Shown: positions 10,154 through 20,666, counted from the stretch's first letter. The stretch: DNA of 64,000 nt from Pseudomonas bubulae (GCF_900618535.1 NZ_UYJA01000002.1:248001-312000), one strand, 5' to 3'. Notes: a model not told the origin generated them from the letters alone. A program made the numbers and translations.

Positions 10154-12592
10154 ATGCCTGATTCTGTTGCCACCAGCTTGCGTCTAGCGCCTGATGCGCT
10201 AACCCGTCCTTTTTCTGCTGAACAGTTCAGCTTCTCGAACACCAATGATCTGGAGCCTTTTCGCGGCATTCTCGGCCAGGAACGTGCGGTCGAGGCCTTG
10301 CAGTTCGGCGTGGCCATGCCACGTCCGGGTTACAACGTTTTTGTCATGGGCGAGCCGGGAACCGGTCGTTTCTCGTTCGTCAAACGCTACCTCAAGGCCG
10401 AGGGCAAGCGCCTGAAGTCGCCGAGCGACTGGGTCTACGTCAACAACTTCGATGAGCCCCGTGAGCCGCGAGCCCTGGAGCTGCCGTCCAGTAGCGCTGG
10501 TGCCTTTATTGGCGATATCAATCACTTGATCGACAACCTGCTGGCGACCTTCCCGGCAGTGTTTGAACACCCGACGTATCAACAACGCAAAAGCGCGATC
10601 GACCGCGGCTTCAATCAGCGTTACGACCGTGCGCTGGATGTGATCGAGCGTCTGGCCCTGGAAAAAGGCGTGGCGCTCTATCGCGACAGCAGCAACGTGG
10701 CATTTACGCCGATGAGTGATGGCAAGGCGCTGGATGAGGCCGAGTTTTCGCAATTGCCTGAGGCTGATCGTGAACGCTTCCATGAAGATATTTCCGAGCT
10801 GGAGGAGCGACTGAACGAAGAGCTGGCCAGTCTGCCGCAGTGGAGGCGTGAGTCGAACAATCAGCTGCGCCAACTGAACGAAGAAACCATCACCCTGGCC
10901 CTGCAGCCGTTGCTGTCGCCGTTGTCGCAAAAATACGCCGAAAATGCCGCGGTTTGCGGTTATCTGCAGGCGATGCAGGTTTACTTGCTGAAAACCGTGG
11001 TCGAGCAACTGGTCGACGACAGCAAGACCGACGCCCAGGCGCGCAAGCTGCTTGAAGAGCAGTACCTGCCGAGCCTGGTGGTAGGGCAGCCGCTAAGCGG
11101 CGGTGCGCCGGTAGTGTTCGAGCCGCACCCGACCTACGACAACCTGTTTGGCCGTATCGAATACAGCACCGACCAGGGCGCGCTCTACACCACTTATCGG
11201 CAGTTGCGTCCGGGCGCCTTGCACCGTGCCAATGGCGGCTTTTTGATTCTTGAAGCCGAGAAAATGCTCAGCGAGCCTTTTGTCTGGGATGCTCTCAAGC
11301 GTGCCCTGCAATCGCGCAAGCTGAAGATGGAGTCGCCGCTGGGCGAAATGGGGCGCCTGGCCACCGTGACGCTCAACCCGCAGGTCATCCCCCTGCAGGT
11401 CAAGGTCATCATCATCGGTGCCCGCCAGCTGTATTACACGCTGCAGGACCTGGATCCGGACTTCCAGGAAATGTTCCGGGTTCTGGTGGACTTCGACGAA
11501 GATATCCCGATGGTTGATGAGAGCCTTGAGCAGTTTGCCCAGTTGCTCACTACACGCACTTCGGAAGAAGGCATGGCACCGCTGACCGCCGGTGCGGTGG
11601 CGCGGCTGGCGACCTACAGCGCGCGTCTGGCCGAGCACCAGGGACGTTTGTCGGCGCGTATTGGCGATCTGTTCCAACTGGTCAGCGAAGCGGACTTCAT
11701 CCGTCACCTGGCGGGCGATGAAATGACCGATGCGGGTCATATCGAGCGTGCGCTCAAGGCCAAGGCAACCCGTACCGGACGAGTCTCGGCGCGTATCCTG
11801 GATGACATGCTGGCGGGGATCATCCTGATCGATACCGATGGCGCGGCCGTGGGCAAGTGCAACGGCCTGACGGTGCTGGAAGTCGGCGACTCGGCCTTTG
11901 GTGTGCCTGCGCGGATTTCCGCCACGGTGTATCCGGGCGGCAGCGGTATTGTCGATATCGAGCGCGAAGTTAACCTGGGGCAGCCTATCCACTCCAAGGG
12001 TGTGATGATTTTGACCGGATACCTGGGCAGCCGTTATGCCCAGGAATTCCCGCTGGCGATTTCGGCCAGCATCGCGCTGGAGCAGTCCTACGGTTATGTC
12101 GATGGCGACAGTGCGTCGCTGGGGGAGGCCTGTACGCTGATTTCGGCACTGTCAAAAACCCCGCTCAAGCAGTGTTTTGCCATTACCGGCTCGATCAACC
12201 AGTTCGGCGAAGTGCAGGCCGTGGGTGGGGTCAACGAGAAGATCGAAGGCTTCTTCCGACTCTGCGAAGCACGCGGGCTGACAGGCGAGCAGGGCGCGAT
12301 CATTCCGCAGGCCAACGTGGCTACCCTGATGCTGGACGAGAAGGTGCTGCAGGCAGTGCGTGATGGCAAGTTCCACGTCTATGCCGTGCGTCAGGCCGAT
12401 GAGGCCCTGAGTTTGCTGGTGGGTGAGCCTGCGGGAGAGCCGGATGCAGAGGGACAATTCCCTGAAGGCAGCGTCAATGCCCGGGTAGTCGAGCGGTTGC
12501 GGGTGATTGCTGAAATGATCAACGACGACGACCTCAAGGAAGCCGAAAAGGAGTTGCTGGCGGAAGCCCTGGCAGCGAAAAAACCGGCCTGA
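10154..12592 (+). CDS. Lon-related ATP-dependent protease (AAA_32/S16)
   Basis: Cytosolic ATP-dependent serine protease related to Lon but lacking the Lon N-terminal substrate domain. 812 residues. The C-terminal S16 domain has its Ser/Lys dyad: S653 in YVDGDSAS and K696 in VNEKIEGFF, 43 residues apart exactly as S679/K722 in E. coli Lon. The P-loop region near residue 66 reads GEPGTGRF, with Arg where classical Walker A has Lys. The start has AAGGAA 6 bases upstream. Monocistronic, divergent from the DUF3015 gene. It corresponds to the second Lon-like protease of pseudomonads; substrates are unknown. Confidence 0.9.
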   Translation: MPDSVATSLRLAPDALTRPFSAEQFSFSNTNDLEPFRGILGQERAVEALQFGVAMPRPGYNVFVMGEPGTGRFSFVKRYLKAEGKRLKSPSDWVYVNNFDEPREPRALELPSSSAGAFIGDINHLIDNLLATFPAVFEHPTYQQRKSAIDRGFNQRYDRALDVIERLALEKGVALYRDSSNVAFTPMSDGKALDEAEFSQLPEADRERFHEDISELEERLNEELASLPQWRRESNNQLRQLNEETITLALQPLLSPLSQKYAENAAVCGYLQAMQVYLLKTVVEQLVDDSKTDAQARKLLEEQYLPSLVVGQPLSGGAPVVFEPHPTYDNLFGRIEYSTDQGALYTTYRQLRPGALHRANGGFLILEAEKMLSEPFVWDALKRALQSRKLKMESPLGEMGRLATVTLNPQVIPLQVKVIIIGARQLYYTLQDLDPDFQEMFRVLVDFDEDIPMVDESLEQFAQLLTTRTSEEGMAPLTAGAVARLATYSARLAEHQGRLSARIGDLFQLVSEADFIRHLAGDEMTDAGHIERALKAKATRTGRVSARILDDMLAGIILIDTDGAAVGKCNGLTVLEVGDSAFGVPARISATVYPGGSGIVDIEREVNLGQPIHSKGVMILTGYLGSRYAQEFPLAISASIALEQSYGYVDGDSASLGEACTLISALSKTPLKQCFAITGSINQFGEVQAVGGVNEKIEGFFRLCEARGLTGEQGAIIPQANVATLMLDEKVLQAVRDGKFHVYAVRQADEALSLLVGEPAGEPDAEGQFPEGSVNARVVERLRVIAEMINDDDLKEAEKELLAEALAAKKPA

Positions 12593-12608
12593 TCCCTTAA
12601 AGCGAAAC

Positions 12609-12696
12609 CTGTGGGAGCGGGCTTGCTCGCGATGCGAACGACGCGGAGGAATGGTTACACCGCGGCAATCCAATCGCGGGCCAGCCCGCTCCCACA
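12609..12696. repeat. REP pair (inverted)
   Basis: Two REP units in opposite orientation, CTGTGGGAGCGGGCTTGC and GCCCGCTCCCACAG, enclosing about 50 bases. They fill most of the 258-base gap between the Lon-like gene and the next gene. Confidence 0.85.
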
Positions 12697-12850
12697 GATC
12701 TGCGATGCCAATCGACAAAGCCGTTGGTCATTGGTGACTTTTCATACGCAAATTTTCTTCTATTCTCAGGTCATGGACACCACTGTCGTCACCGGATCGA
12801 TGCAGCCCGTAGTCTGCGGCTGAAGACAGACTCTACCGAGGGTCGCCGTC

Positions 12851-13162
12851 ATGTCGCGCAACCTTTGCCTTACTCGCCAATGCTTGGGCCTGGTGACCCG
12901 TATTGAATGCAGCATTCGACCGCTGGCAGGCAACAACGGGATGTGGACACTGCTCTTCGCCGCCGGCCTGGCAGGCGAACAACCCTCAACGATCAAGGCG
13001 CAGGGCCCGTTTCCCGGGCCGTTCGTGGCCGAAACCATTCTTGAATCAATCGTTGAAAGCCTGACCCTGCATGGTTATGAACTCGCCAACGACCCGCAGA
13101 TCTGGTGCCTGCATGTGCAGGCCCAGTTGCGGCAGATCAATGGTGGGCGTTGCCACGGCTAG
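12851..13162 (+). CDS. Conserved hypothetical protein, 103 residues
   Basis: Not recognised as a named family. 103 residues with a C-terminal half (about 55-100) that reads like an alpha/beta fold and ends with a compact WCLHVQAQLRQING segment. No signal peptide and no membrane segment. GAGGG lies about 11 bases upstream of the ATG. It faces the lipoprotein gene convergently, 8 bases away. Codon use is like the neighbours, so I accept it as real, probably the counterpart of a small hypothetical in the same place in other pseudomonads. I assign no function. Confidence 0.65.
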   Translation: MSRNLCLTRQCLGLVTRIECSIRPLAGNNGMWTLLFAAGLAGEQPSTIKAQGPFPGPFVAETILESIVESLTLHGYELANDPQIWCLHVQAQLRQINGGRCHG

Positions 13163-13170
13163 GCAGCGTT

Positions 13171-15003
13171 TTATTGTGGCGTGCTGGCTTCAGGGGCTTT
13201 GTCGAGTTTGACTTCAAATCCGTACTCGACAGGGTTCAGCGCGGTGCGGGCATAGCTTTCCAGTCGGGTCGGCTGGCCATAAAAGTAGTGCACGTCAAAT
13301 ACGGCCGCCCCATCGGGTTCGCTGCTATGGCTGACTGCGGCCACTTCCTTCAGATAATTACCCGTGTCGTCCTTGGCATAAAAGCGCCAGGCCTCGGCCG
13401 GGAACACTTTTTGATCAACGATCAGGGCATTGCCCTTGAGTTCAAGGCCTTTGGGCAGGCGAGTGATATCCAGCTCTTGTTTGTCGATGTCGGCAATAAA
13501 CAGGGGGATTGAGCCCACCGCATAGGCTGGCGTCTCGGGGAACAGGTTGAGGTCGTAGGTGATAACGCCTGCATGCGGGTCCACATCGAAGGCTTCGGCG
13601 GGCAGTTCCAGTGGCTCGCTGCGATTACCGTTGTCGTCTTCAGCAAAAAAGGTCACCGGCGCGTCAGACGTGTCCGGGAGCGTACCGAGCATTTCACCGT
13701 TGAAAGTGGCAGGGTGGCTGAACTCAAGGGACGCGGCACTGGCATCGTCCACCGACTGGCTGATCACCACGCTTTTTTCCAGTTGCTCGGGTGCCAGCGT
13801 GGCGTCTTTCAAATAGTTGGCGGCCTGATCGTCATACACCACGACGTTGAGCGGCAGGGGCTGTATGTCTTTGCCCAGCACGTTTTTGTCCAGTGTGCGC
13901 ACAGGCAGGTCGAGGGACTTGCGGGTGACATTGGCGGTGGAGAAATCGAGCACGTTGATGTCGACATTTTCCACTGTACCGTTGAAGTACACCTTGCTGT
14001 AGTGATGCGGGTGCTGCTGATCGAAGGCCTTTTGCTCGTTATCCAGTTGTTGCTCGAAAGCGTCACTCCAGGCAGTTTGCTTGAGCATTTCGGCCAATTG
14101 CTGCTGATAAAACGCCAGTTGTTCGGCGTTTTCGTTGATTGAGCCTGAGCGTGTCAGGAACTGCCCGGTACGGTCGCGGGCCTGGATGATCAGCGGATTG
14201 AGCGGGGTGTCACGCACTTGTTCGGCCAGTGCAGCGCTGTTGACGATATCCACTTCGGCAAAGTTCTTGCCCAGTGCCAGCAGGGTTACGCTGATCGTGC
14301 CGTGGGTGCTGGTTTTACCCACGTCCTTGGCAGTGAGGTTGAAATTGACCACTTTGCCCGGCGCGATGACTTCGACTTTGCCGTGCAGTGTCAGGGGTTG
14401 AGGTTGTTGGGTGTTGGCGGTTTCAACCCCGTCGATATAGGGGTAAGTGACGGTCAGGTCGTCAGGGTTGCTCAGGTTGGCGCTGGAGGGGCTCAGCTGG
14501 ATGCCGGGATCGCTCTCGGACCATTCCGGCGCAAAAGGCACCTCTTGCTTGTTGCTCAGGGTTACCGACTGCCATTCCAGCGCATGGGGGAACGGGAACT
14601 CGGATGCACTGTTAAGCGGGAACGGGAAGACCGGCTCCAGGTCCGTCAGGTAATCGGAACTTGTATTTTTGCGCAGTACAAACAAACCGTTGATATAGGT
14701 ATCGGTAAGCGCCTGGCTGCTCGGGTAGTGCTTGAGCACCGCCAGGTCGTCGGCACCGTATTCGGTTTCTATCGGCTTGTCTTGCAGCTTGAGGCGTGCC
14801 CGTTCGAGCAACAACAAGGAGCCGCCGAGGTCGGCCACAGCATCCTTGAGCTGCTGATCCTTGATCCCGTCCAGGCTCTGTTCGAACGCTGCGCTGCGTT
14901 CCTCAAGGCTGGCCTGCTGATGTTCGTCGTCAGGAGAGCAGCCGCCGACAGCGAGCAAAGCCATCGAAAGCCCAAAACAAGCCAGGGGGAATCGCAGATC
15001 CAT
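13171..15003 (-). CDS. Large predicted lipoprotein of unknown function
   Basis: 610 residues. The N-terminus is a lipoprotein signal with lipobox AVGGC, the lipidated Cys being residue 22, followed by an acidic PDDE that argues against inner-membrane retention only weakly. A short helical part follows (about 25-75), then a long strand-rich region without cysteines that reads like repeated beta-sandwich segments. The ATG at 15003 is chosen because it starts the signal peptide; an upstream in-frame start 29 codons earlier would spoil it. Divergent from yqhA. I do not recognise the family; a surface or periplasmic binding role is possible but unproven. Confidence 0.75.
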   Translation of the reverse strand: MDLRFPLACFGLSMALLAVGGCSPDDEHQQASLEERSAAFEQSLDGIKDQQLKDAVADLGGSLLLLERARLKLQDKPIETEYGADDLAVLKHYPSSQALTDTYINGLFVLRKNTSSDYLTDLEPVFPFPLNSASEFPFPHALEWQSVTLSNKQEVPFAPEWSESDPGIQLSPSSANLSNPDDLTVTYPYIDGVETANTQQPQPLTLHGKVEVIAPGKVVNFNLTAKDVGKTSTHGTISVTLLALGKNFAEVDIVNSAALAEQVRDTPLNPLIIQARDRTGQFLTRSGSINENAEQLAFYQQQLAEMLKQTAWSDAFEQQLDNEQKAFDQQHPHHYSKVYFNGTVENVDINVLDFSTANVTRKSLDLPVRTLDKNVLGKDIQPLPLNVVVYDDQAANYLKDATLAPEQLEKSVVISQSVDDASAASLEFSHPATFNGEMLGTLPDTSDAPVTFFAEDDNGNRSEPLELPAEAFDVDPHAGVITYDLNLFPETPAYAVGSIPLFIADIDKQELDITRLPKGLELKGNALIVDQKVFPAEAWRFYAKDDTGNYLKEVAAVSHSSEPDGAAVFDVHYFYGQPTRLESYARTALNPVEYGFEVKLDKAPEASTPQ

Positions 15004-15145
15004 GGTTCGGTTTTCCTGTCCGTAAACAATGCTGAGAGGGTGGACACTAGCAGAAAATGTTTTTACAGGCTGTTTCCAAGCCTTTAACACAGTGCTTTTC
15101 GCACTGATATACTCGCGCCCATTTTGTAATAGCCTGTGAGATTCA

Positions 15146-15634
15146 ATGGAACGCTTTATCGAAAACGCAATGTACGCCTCGCGCTGGATTTTGGCGCCTA
15201 TTTACTTCGGGCTCTCACTGGGCCTGCTGGCTTTGGCATTGAAGTTCTTTCAGGAAGTGTTTCACGTAATCCCCAACGTGTTTGCGCTAACTGAGTCTGA
15301 CTTGATCCTGGTCATTCTGTCGCTGATCGACATGGCGCTGGTAGGCGGTTTGCTGGTCATGGTGATGATTTCCGGTTATGAGAACTTTGTTTCGCAACTG
15401 GATATCGACGAGCACAAGGAGAAGCTCAGCTGGTTGGGCACCATGGACTCCACCTCGCTGAAGATGAAAGTCGCGGCATCGATTGTGGCCATTTCGTCGA
15501 TCCACCTGCTGCGGGTGTTTATGGACGCGCGCAATATCGAGACCGAGTACCTGATGTGGTACGTGATTATTCACATGACCTTTGTGGTGTCGGCGTTTGC
15601 AATGGGCTATCTGGACAAGCTGACCAAACACTGA
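15146..15634 (+). CDS. yqhA: YqhA/UPF0114 family inner membrane protein
   Basis: Small integral membrane protein of unknown function, 162 residues, the usual size. Hydrophobic segments lie near residues 12-33, 51-75, 108-125 and 135-155, with the conserved starting motif [14 protein letters not shown] and the central [10 protein letters not shown] stretch typical of UPF0114. It is followed 124 bases later by fklB on the same strand, the order also found in P. aeruginosa; co-transcription is possible. Confidence 0.9.
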   Translation: MERFIENAMYASRWILAPIYFGLSLGLLALALKFFQEVFHVIPNVFALTESDLILVILSLIDMALVGGLLVMVMISGYENFVSQLDIDEHKEKLSWLGTMDSTSLKMKVAASIVAISSIHLLRVFMDARNIETEYLMWYVIIHMTFVVSAFAMGYLDKLTKH

Positions 15635-15758
15635 AGCCAACCCCGGGCTGCGAAGGCTTTGGGGGCTGTGGTAGTCTGCTGGCCCTTTTTTGGTTCAGGG
15701 TGTTCGGGGTCGCGGTTGACGCGGCTTCTTTCCGGCCCCTCCACAGCGGAGCAGTGTT

Positions 15759-16376
15759 ATGTCCGAAGTAAATCTGTCGACCGACGAAACCCGCGTCAGC
15801 TACGGCATTGGCCGCCAGTTGGGCGACCAGTTGCGCGACAACCCGCCACCTGGCATCAGCCTGGATGCAATCCTGGCTGGTCTGACTGACGCCTACGCAG
15901 GCAAGGAAAGCCGTGTAGGCCAGGAAGAAATGTCGGCTAGCTTCAAGGTGATCCGCGAGATCATGCAAGCTGAAGCCGCTGCCAAGGCAGAAGCTGCTGC
16001 GGGCGAAGGCAAGGCTTTCCTGGCTGAAAACGCCAAGAAAGACGGTATCACCACCCTGGCTTCCGGCCTGCAATTTGAAGTGGTAACCGCGGGTGAAGGC
16101 GCCAAGCCATCCCGTGAAGACACCGTACGTGTTCACTACCACGGCACCCTGATTGATGGCACTGTGTTCGACAGCTCCTACGATCGTGGTCAGCCGGCTG
16201 AATTCCCGGTTGGCGGCGTGATCGCTGGCTGGACTGAAGCCCTGCAACTGATGAACGCCGGTAGCAAATGGCGCATCTACGTGCCGAGCGAACTGGCCTA
16301 CGGCGCCCAGGGCGTTGGCAGCATTGCTCCGCACAGCGTGCTGGTATTCGACGTAGAGCTGCTGGACGTTCTGTAA
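15759..16376 (+). CDS. fklB: FKBP-type peptidyl-prolyl isomerase FklB
   Basis: Accelerates cis-trans isomerisation at proline bonds and acts as a chaperone. 205 residues: an FKBP N-terminal helical dimerisation domain (about 5-95, ending in an alanine/glutamate-rich helix) followed by a full FKBP domain with VRVHYHGTLIDGTVFDSSYDRG in two parts and the closing VFDVELLDVL. No signal peptide, so cytosolic FklB rather than periplasmic FkpA. A second, shorter FKBP (fkpB) is encoded at 29.1 kb. Confidence 0.95.
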   Translation: MSEVNLSTDETRVSYGIGRQLGDQLRDNPPPGISLDAILAGLTDAYAGKESRVGQEEMSASFKVIREIMQAEAAAKAEAAAGEGKAFLAENAKKDGITTLASGLQFEVVTAGEGAKPSREDTVRVHYHGTLIDGTVFDSSYDRGQPAEFPVGGVIAGWTEALQLMNAGSKWRIYVPSELAYGAQGVGSIAPHSVLVFDVELLDVL

Positions 16377-16397
16377 GAACCCCGCGTTTTAACGTTG

Positions 16398-16425
16398 GCT
16401 GCGGGTTTGCTGGCAAACCCGCAGC
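16398..16425. repeat. Perfect 12-bp hairpin after fklB
   Basis: GCTGCGGGTTTG-CTGG-CAAACCCGCAGC, 22 bases after the fklB stop and between convergent genes. It has no T tail, so it is either a Rho-independent-like stabiliser or a short REP-family palindrome. Confidence 0.6.
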
Positions 16426-16438
16426 TACACCGGTGCCG

Positions 16439-16711
16439 TCATATCTGTATCTTGGCGTGGTGCGGGTGAGTGTCAGTCGTGCCGCAAGGGCGCAATGCCC
16501 GGGCATAGCAGAACAGAAACAGATTGCGCACCAACTCCTTGAGCACCACCGGCTCGCTGGAATTGAGGCCGTTGAAATCCAGGTCGCCCTGATCCTGTAG
16601 CTCGCTTAGTGCTTCTTCTTCCAGTACCGCACAGACTTCCCCGGTTTCCCGATGCAGGATTCGCAGATAAGGGTGTGGACGGTCCAGCCAGGCATCAATT
16701 AAATAAGTCAT
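16439..16711 (-). CDS. Small protein behind a Fur box (PA4570-like)
   Basis: 90 residues, soluble and acidic in the first half, no known domain. It begins MTYLIDAWLDRPHPYLRIL and ends with a His-rich tail. The ATG at 16711 is chosen over one at 16720 because AAGGAG sits 9 bases from the former but directly abuts the latter. A Fur-box dyad lies 28-45 bases upstream, so iron repression is likely. This fits my recollection that the PA4570 counterpart is strongly induced by iron limitation in P. aeruginosa; function is not known. Confidence 0.75.
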   Translation of the reverse strand: MTYLIDAWLDRPHPYLRILHRETGEVCAVLEEEALSELQDQGDLDFNGLNSSEPVVLKELVRNLFLFCYARALRPCGTTDTHPHHAKIQI

Positions 16712-16738
16712 GGTCGTCATCTCCTTGATGAATACCAA

Positions 16739-16757
16739 TGAGAATAATTCTTATTCA
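16739..16757 (-). promoter_or_regulatory. Fur box upstream of the small PA4570-like gene
   Basis: TGAGAATAATTCTTATTCA contains the dyad GAATAA-TTC-TTATTC (16742-16756) and fits the AATGAGAATNATT type of Fur site. Its place just upstream of the ribosome site means bound Fur would cover the start of transcription of the gene on the minus strand. Confidence 0.75.
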
Positions 16758-16901
16758 ATTAATAGCAAGTGCCTATTGGCGGATTTCTGATCTTTCTGCG
16801 TTAGAACTGCTGGGGATCAAGGTTGCTGGCTTTTTGATGTTGCTGGGCGGGGGAGGGTGTAGCACCTTCCTGCGCAGGGCACAGGAAGGCATGCAGCAGA
16901 A

Positions 16902-17243
16902 TCAGACCTTGCGTACGAACTCGGATTTGAGTTTCATCGGGCCAATGCCATCGATCTTGCAGTCGATATCGTGGTCGCCGTCGCACAGGCGGATATTCTT
17001 GACCTTGGTGCCCACTTTAACCACCAGGGAAGTACCCTTGATTTTCAGGTCCTTGATCACGGTGATGGTGTCACCGTCGGTCAGTACGGTGCCTGCGGAG
17101 TCTTTGTAGACTTTCATGTCATCGGCTGTTTCAGCGTCGCCACTGGCAGACCACTCGTGGGCGCATTCCGGGCAGATCAGCTGGGCGCCGTCTTCGTAGG
17201 TGTATTCGGAATTGCATTTTGGGCAGGGTGGCAACGTGCTCAC
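16902..17243 (-). CDS. yjdM: Zinc-ribbon protein YjdM (PhnA family)
   Basis: 113-residue cytosolic protein, the standard length. The N-terminal zinc ribbon shows CPKC (8-11) and CPEC (24-27); the C-terminal KOW-like beta domain holds the conserved [15 protein letters not shown] stretch. Despite the old name PhnA it is not shown to hydrolyse phosphonoacetate, and its role is unclear. It stands alone: the downstream hairpin at 16864-16888 (CCTTCCTG/CAGGAAGG) has no T run. Confidence 0.9.
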   Translation of the reverse strand: MSTLPPCPKCNSEYTYEDGAQLICPECAHEWSASGDAETADDMKVYKDSAGTVLTDGDTITVIKDLKIKGTSLVVKVGTKVKNIRLCDGDHDIDCKIDGIGPMKLKSEFVRKV

Positions 17244-17330
17244 TCAAAGCTCCTTAAGAGTCAGGATGGCTAAAAGGCACGTATTGTATAGGGTTTTAGT
17301 GCGAGGCGGGTAATGGCGGGGCAGATTGAC

Positions 17331-17362
17331 CCTGTGGGAGCGGGCTTGCCCGCTCCCACAGG
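17331..17362. repeat. REP palindrome
   Basis: CCTGTGGGAGCGGGC-TT-GCCCGCTCCCACAGG, perfect, ending only 4 bases before the ispB stop codon. It is the same type as 7113-7140 with the loop AA replaced by TT. Confidence 0.9.
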
Positions 17363-17365
17363 CAG

Positions 17366-18334
17366 TCAGTGCGTGCGTGCTACAGCAAACTCGCTCAGCT
17401 CAACCAGCGCATCGCGGTATTCGCTTGGCGGCAAGGCTTCGAGGCACACAATGGCGCGGGCCACGAAGTCGCGAGCCAGCCGGGCGGTGTAGTCCAGGGA
17501 ACCAGAGGCCTCAACGGCTTCGCGAATGCTCTCCAGGTCCTCGATACCGCCTTTCTGGATCGCTTTGCGCACCAGGGCTGCCTGTTCAGGCGTACCTTCA
17601 CGCATGGTGTAGATCAGCGGCAGGGTCGGTTTGCCTTCGGCCAGATCGTCACCGACGTTCTTGCCCAGGGTTTCGGCATCGCCACGGTAGTCGAGCAGGT
17701 CGTCCACCAGCTGGAATGCCACGCCCAGGTGATCGCCAAAGGTGCGCAGCGCTTCGCTCTGCTCTGGCGTGGCACCGGCCAGCGCTGCAGCGCTGTGGGT
17801 CGAAGCCTCGAACAGCATCGCGGTCTTGCCGCGGATGACTTCCATGTAGGTTTCTTCGGTGGTGCTGGCGTCGCGCACTTTGGACAGCTGCAATACTTCG
17901 CCTTCGGCGATGATGCGGGTGGCTTGCGACAGGATTTTCATCACTGGCATCGAGCCCAGCTCAACCATCATCTCGAAGGAGCGCGAGTACAAAAAGTCGC
18001 CGACCAGTACGCTGGGGGCATTGCCCCAGGTAGCATTGGCAGTCTTGCGGCCACGGCGCATGCCCGACATGTCGACCACGTCGTCGTGCAGCAGGGTGGC
18101 GGTGTGCAGGAACTCAATGGTGGCGGCCAGCAGGCGCAAGTCGTCGCCTTCGCGACCCAGGGCCTTGCCACACAGCAACACTAATAAAGGACGCAGGCGC
18201 TTGCCGCCGGCCGAAGTAATGTAGTCGCCGATTTTTGAGACCAGCGGTACGCGTGAAGTCAGCTGCTTCTTGATGATGCCATCGACGGCGCTAAAATCGT
18301 CCGCCACCGCGCGGTAGAAAGCTTGGGGTTGCAT
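17366..18334 (-). CDS. ispB: Polyprenyl (octa/nonaprenyl) diphosphate synthase
   Basis: Builds the isoprenoid side chain of ubiquinone by adding IPP units to an allylic primer. 322 residues. The first Asp-rich motif is DDVVDMSGMRRG, the second DDLLDYRGD; GGKRLRP near residue 44 binds diphosphate. Pseudomonads make ubiquinone-9, so the product is probably the C45 chain even though the gene is usually called ispB (established for the genus, inferred here). It is divergent from rplU-rpmA, sharing a 240-base intergenic region. Confidence 0.95.
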   Translation of the reverse strand: MQPQAFYRAVADDFSAVDGIIKKQLTSRVPLVSKIGDYITSAGGKRLRPLLVLLCGKALGREGDDLRLLAATIEFLHTATLLHDDVVDMSGMRRGRKTANATWGNAPSVLVGDFLYSRSFEMMVELGSMPVMKILSQATRIIAEGEVLQLSKVRDASTTEETYMEVIRGKTAMLFEASTHSAAALAGATPEQSEALRTFGDHLGVAFQLVDDLLDYRGDAETLGKNVGDDLAEGKPTLPLIYTMREGTPEQAALVRKAIQKGGIEDLESIREAVEASGSLDYTARLARDFVARAIVCLEALPPSEYRDALVELSEFAVARTH

Positions 18335-18412
18335 CAGCGACAGGTGCTCCAGAAGGGTTGCGCGGCATGCTAGGTCGGGGGGCTGGGCCTGTCAAGGCGG
18401 ATGGACGGCCCC

Positions 18413-18441
18413 TTGCAAGCCTGACTTGCCTTGCGTACAAT
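18413..18441 (+). promoter_or_regulatory. Sigma-70 promoter of rplU-rpmA
   Basis: TTGCAA (18413-18418), 17 bases, TACAAT (18436-18441), followed by a GC-rich discriminator, about 130 bases upstream of the rplU start. Confidence 0.65.
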
Positions 18442-18574
18442 CGCGCACCCTGAACTTCCTGGGCAGCACCTGCCTTACGCAATTGCATCTGGGCCGTTCC
18501 AGCCCCATGCAGCCATGCCAGCCAATACCTTTACCTATAAAGCGCTGGGTGAGCAGGATTATCGGAGAAATACC

Positions 18575-18889
18575 ATGTCGTACGCAGTAATCGTTACTGG
18601 TGGCAAGCAATACAAAGTAGCTCCAGGTGAATACCTGAAGATCGAAAAACTGGAAATCGCTACCGGCGAATCCGTAACTTTTGATCGCGTTCTGTTGGTC
18701 GCCAATGGCGATGACGTGAACATCGGCGCTCCAGTTGTACCTGGCGCCACTGTTGTGGCTGAAGTGATCTCCCAAGGTCGTCACGATAAAGTCCGCATCA
18801 TCAAGTTCCGTCGTCGTAAGCACCACATGAAGCGTATGGGCCACCGCCAGTGGTACACCGAGATCAAAATCACCGGTATTCAGGCTTAA
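18575..18889 (+). CDS. rplU: 50S ribosomal protein L21
   Basis: Binds 23S rRNA domain I/III region in the large subunit. 104 residues from [15 protein letters not shown], the usual length; a longer in-frame reading upstream is not supported. GGAGA lies 6 bases before the ATG. The basic [15 protein letters not shown] tail is the rRNA-binding signature. First gene of rplU-rpmA, 34 bases ahead of rpmA. Confidence 0.98.
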   Translation: MSYAVIVTGGKQYKVAPGEYLKIEKLEIATGESVTFDRVLLVANGDDVNIGAPVVPGATVVAEVISQGRHDKVRIIKFRRRKHHMKRMGHRQWYTEIKITGIQA

Positions 18890-18923
18890 TTTCAGCCTAA
18901 TTCCTCACTAGGAGAATTGACTC

Positions 18924-19199
18924 ATGGCACACAAAAAAGCTGGTGGTAGTACCCGTAACGGTCGCGACTCAGAAGCCAAACGCCTTGGCGTGAAGATGTA
19001 TGGCGGCCAGGCTATCATTCCGGGCAACATCATCGTGCGTCAGCGCGGCACCCAATTCCACGCTGGCTACGGCGTTGGTATGGGCAAAGATCACACCCTG
19101 TTCGCGAAAGTGGAAGGCGTGATCAAGTTCCAGGTTAAAGGCGCCTTCGGTCGTCGCTATGTAAGCATCGTTCCGAAGACTGCAGTCGTCGCGGCGTAA
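18924..19199 (+). CDS. rpmA: 50S ribosomal protein L27
   Basis: Sits at the peptidyl transferase centre and helps place the tRNA ends. 91 residues, starting [16 protein letters not shown], so no cleavable leader of the Firmicutes type. Conserved [17 protein letters not shown] and HTLFAKVEG are present. Preceded by AGGAG and followed by a strong terminator that separates it from obg. Confidence 0.98.
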   Translation: MAHKKAGGSTRNGRDSEAKRLGVKMYGGQAIIPGNIIVRQRGTQFHAGYGVGMGKDHTLFAKVEGVIKFQVKGAFGRRYVSIVPKTAVVAA

Positions 19200-19217
19200 T
19201 AGCTTGGTAGCTGGAAG

Positions 19218-19243
19218 AGCCCTGTCTTGCGACGGGGCTTTTT
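19218..19243 (+). terminator. Terminator of rplU-rpmA
   Basis: AGCCCTGTC-TTGC-GACGGGGCT stem (one G-U pair) followed by TTTT, 19 bases after the rpmA stop. Confidence 0.9.
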
Positions 19244-19378
19244 CGTTTGTGGGGTGAGTCTCTTGCAAAACTGTTTGTATGGGCTGCTGGCGCTGGATTT
19301 AACGGTCGTTGATTGAGGTCGCTGCGCTCATTTTTGCAAGAGTCTTATGTCTTGGTTTTTATCGGCTCGTCCTGATGA

Positions 19379-20623
<1,245 letters not shown>

Positions 20624-20643
20624 TTCGTTGCAGTAAACTACAG

Positions 20644-20666
20644 CGCCGCTCAATGAGCGGCGTTTT
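20644..20666 (+). terminator. Terminator of obg
   Basis: CGCCGCTC-AAT-GAGCGGCG followed by TTTT, 20 bases after the obg stop. Confidence 0.9.
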
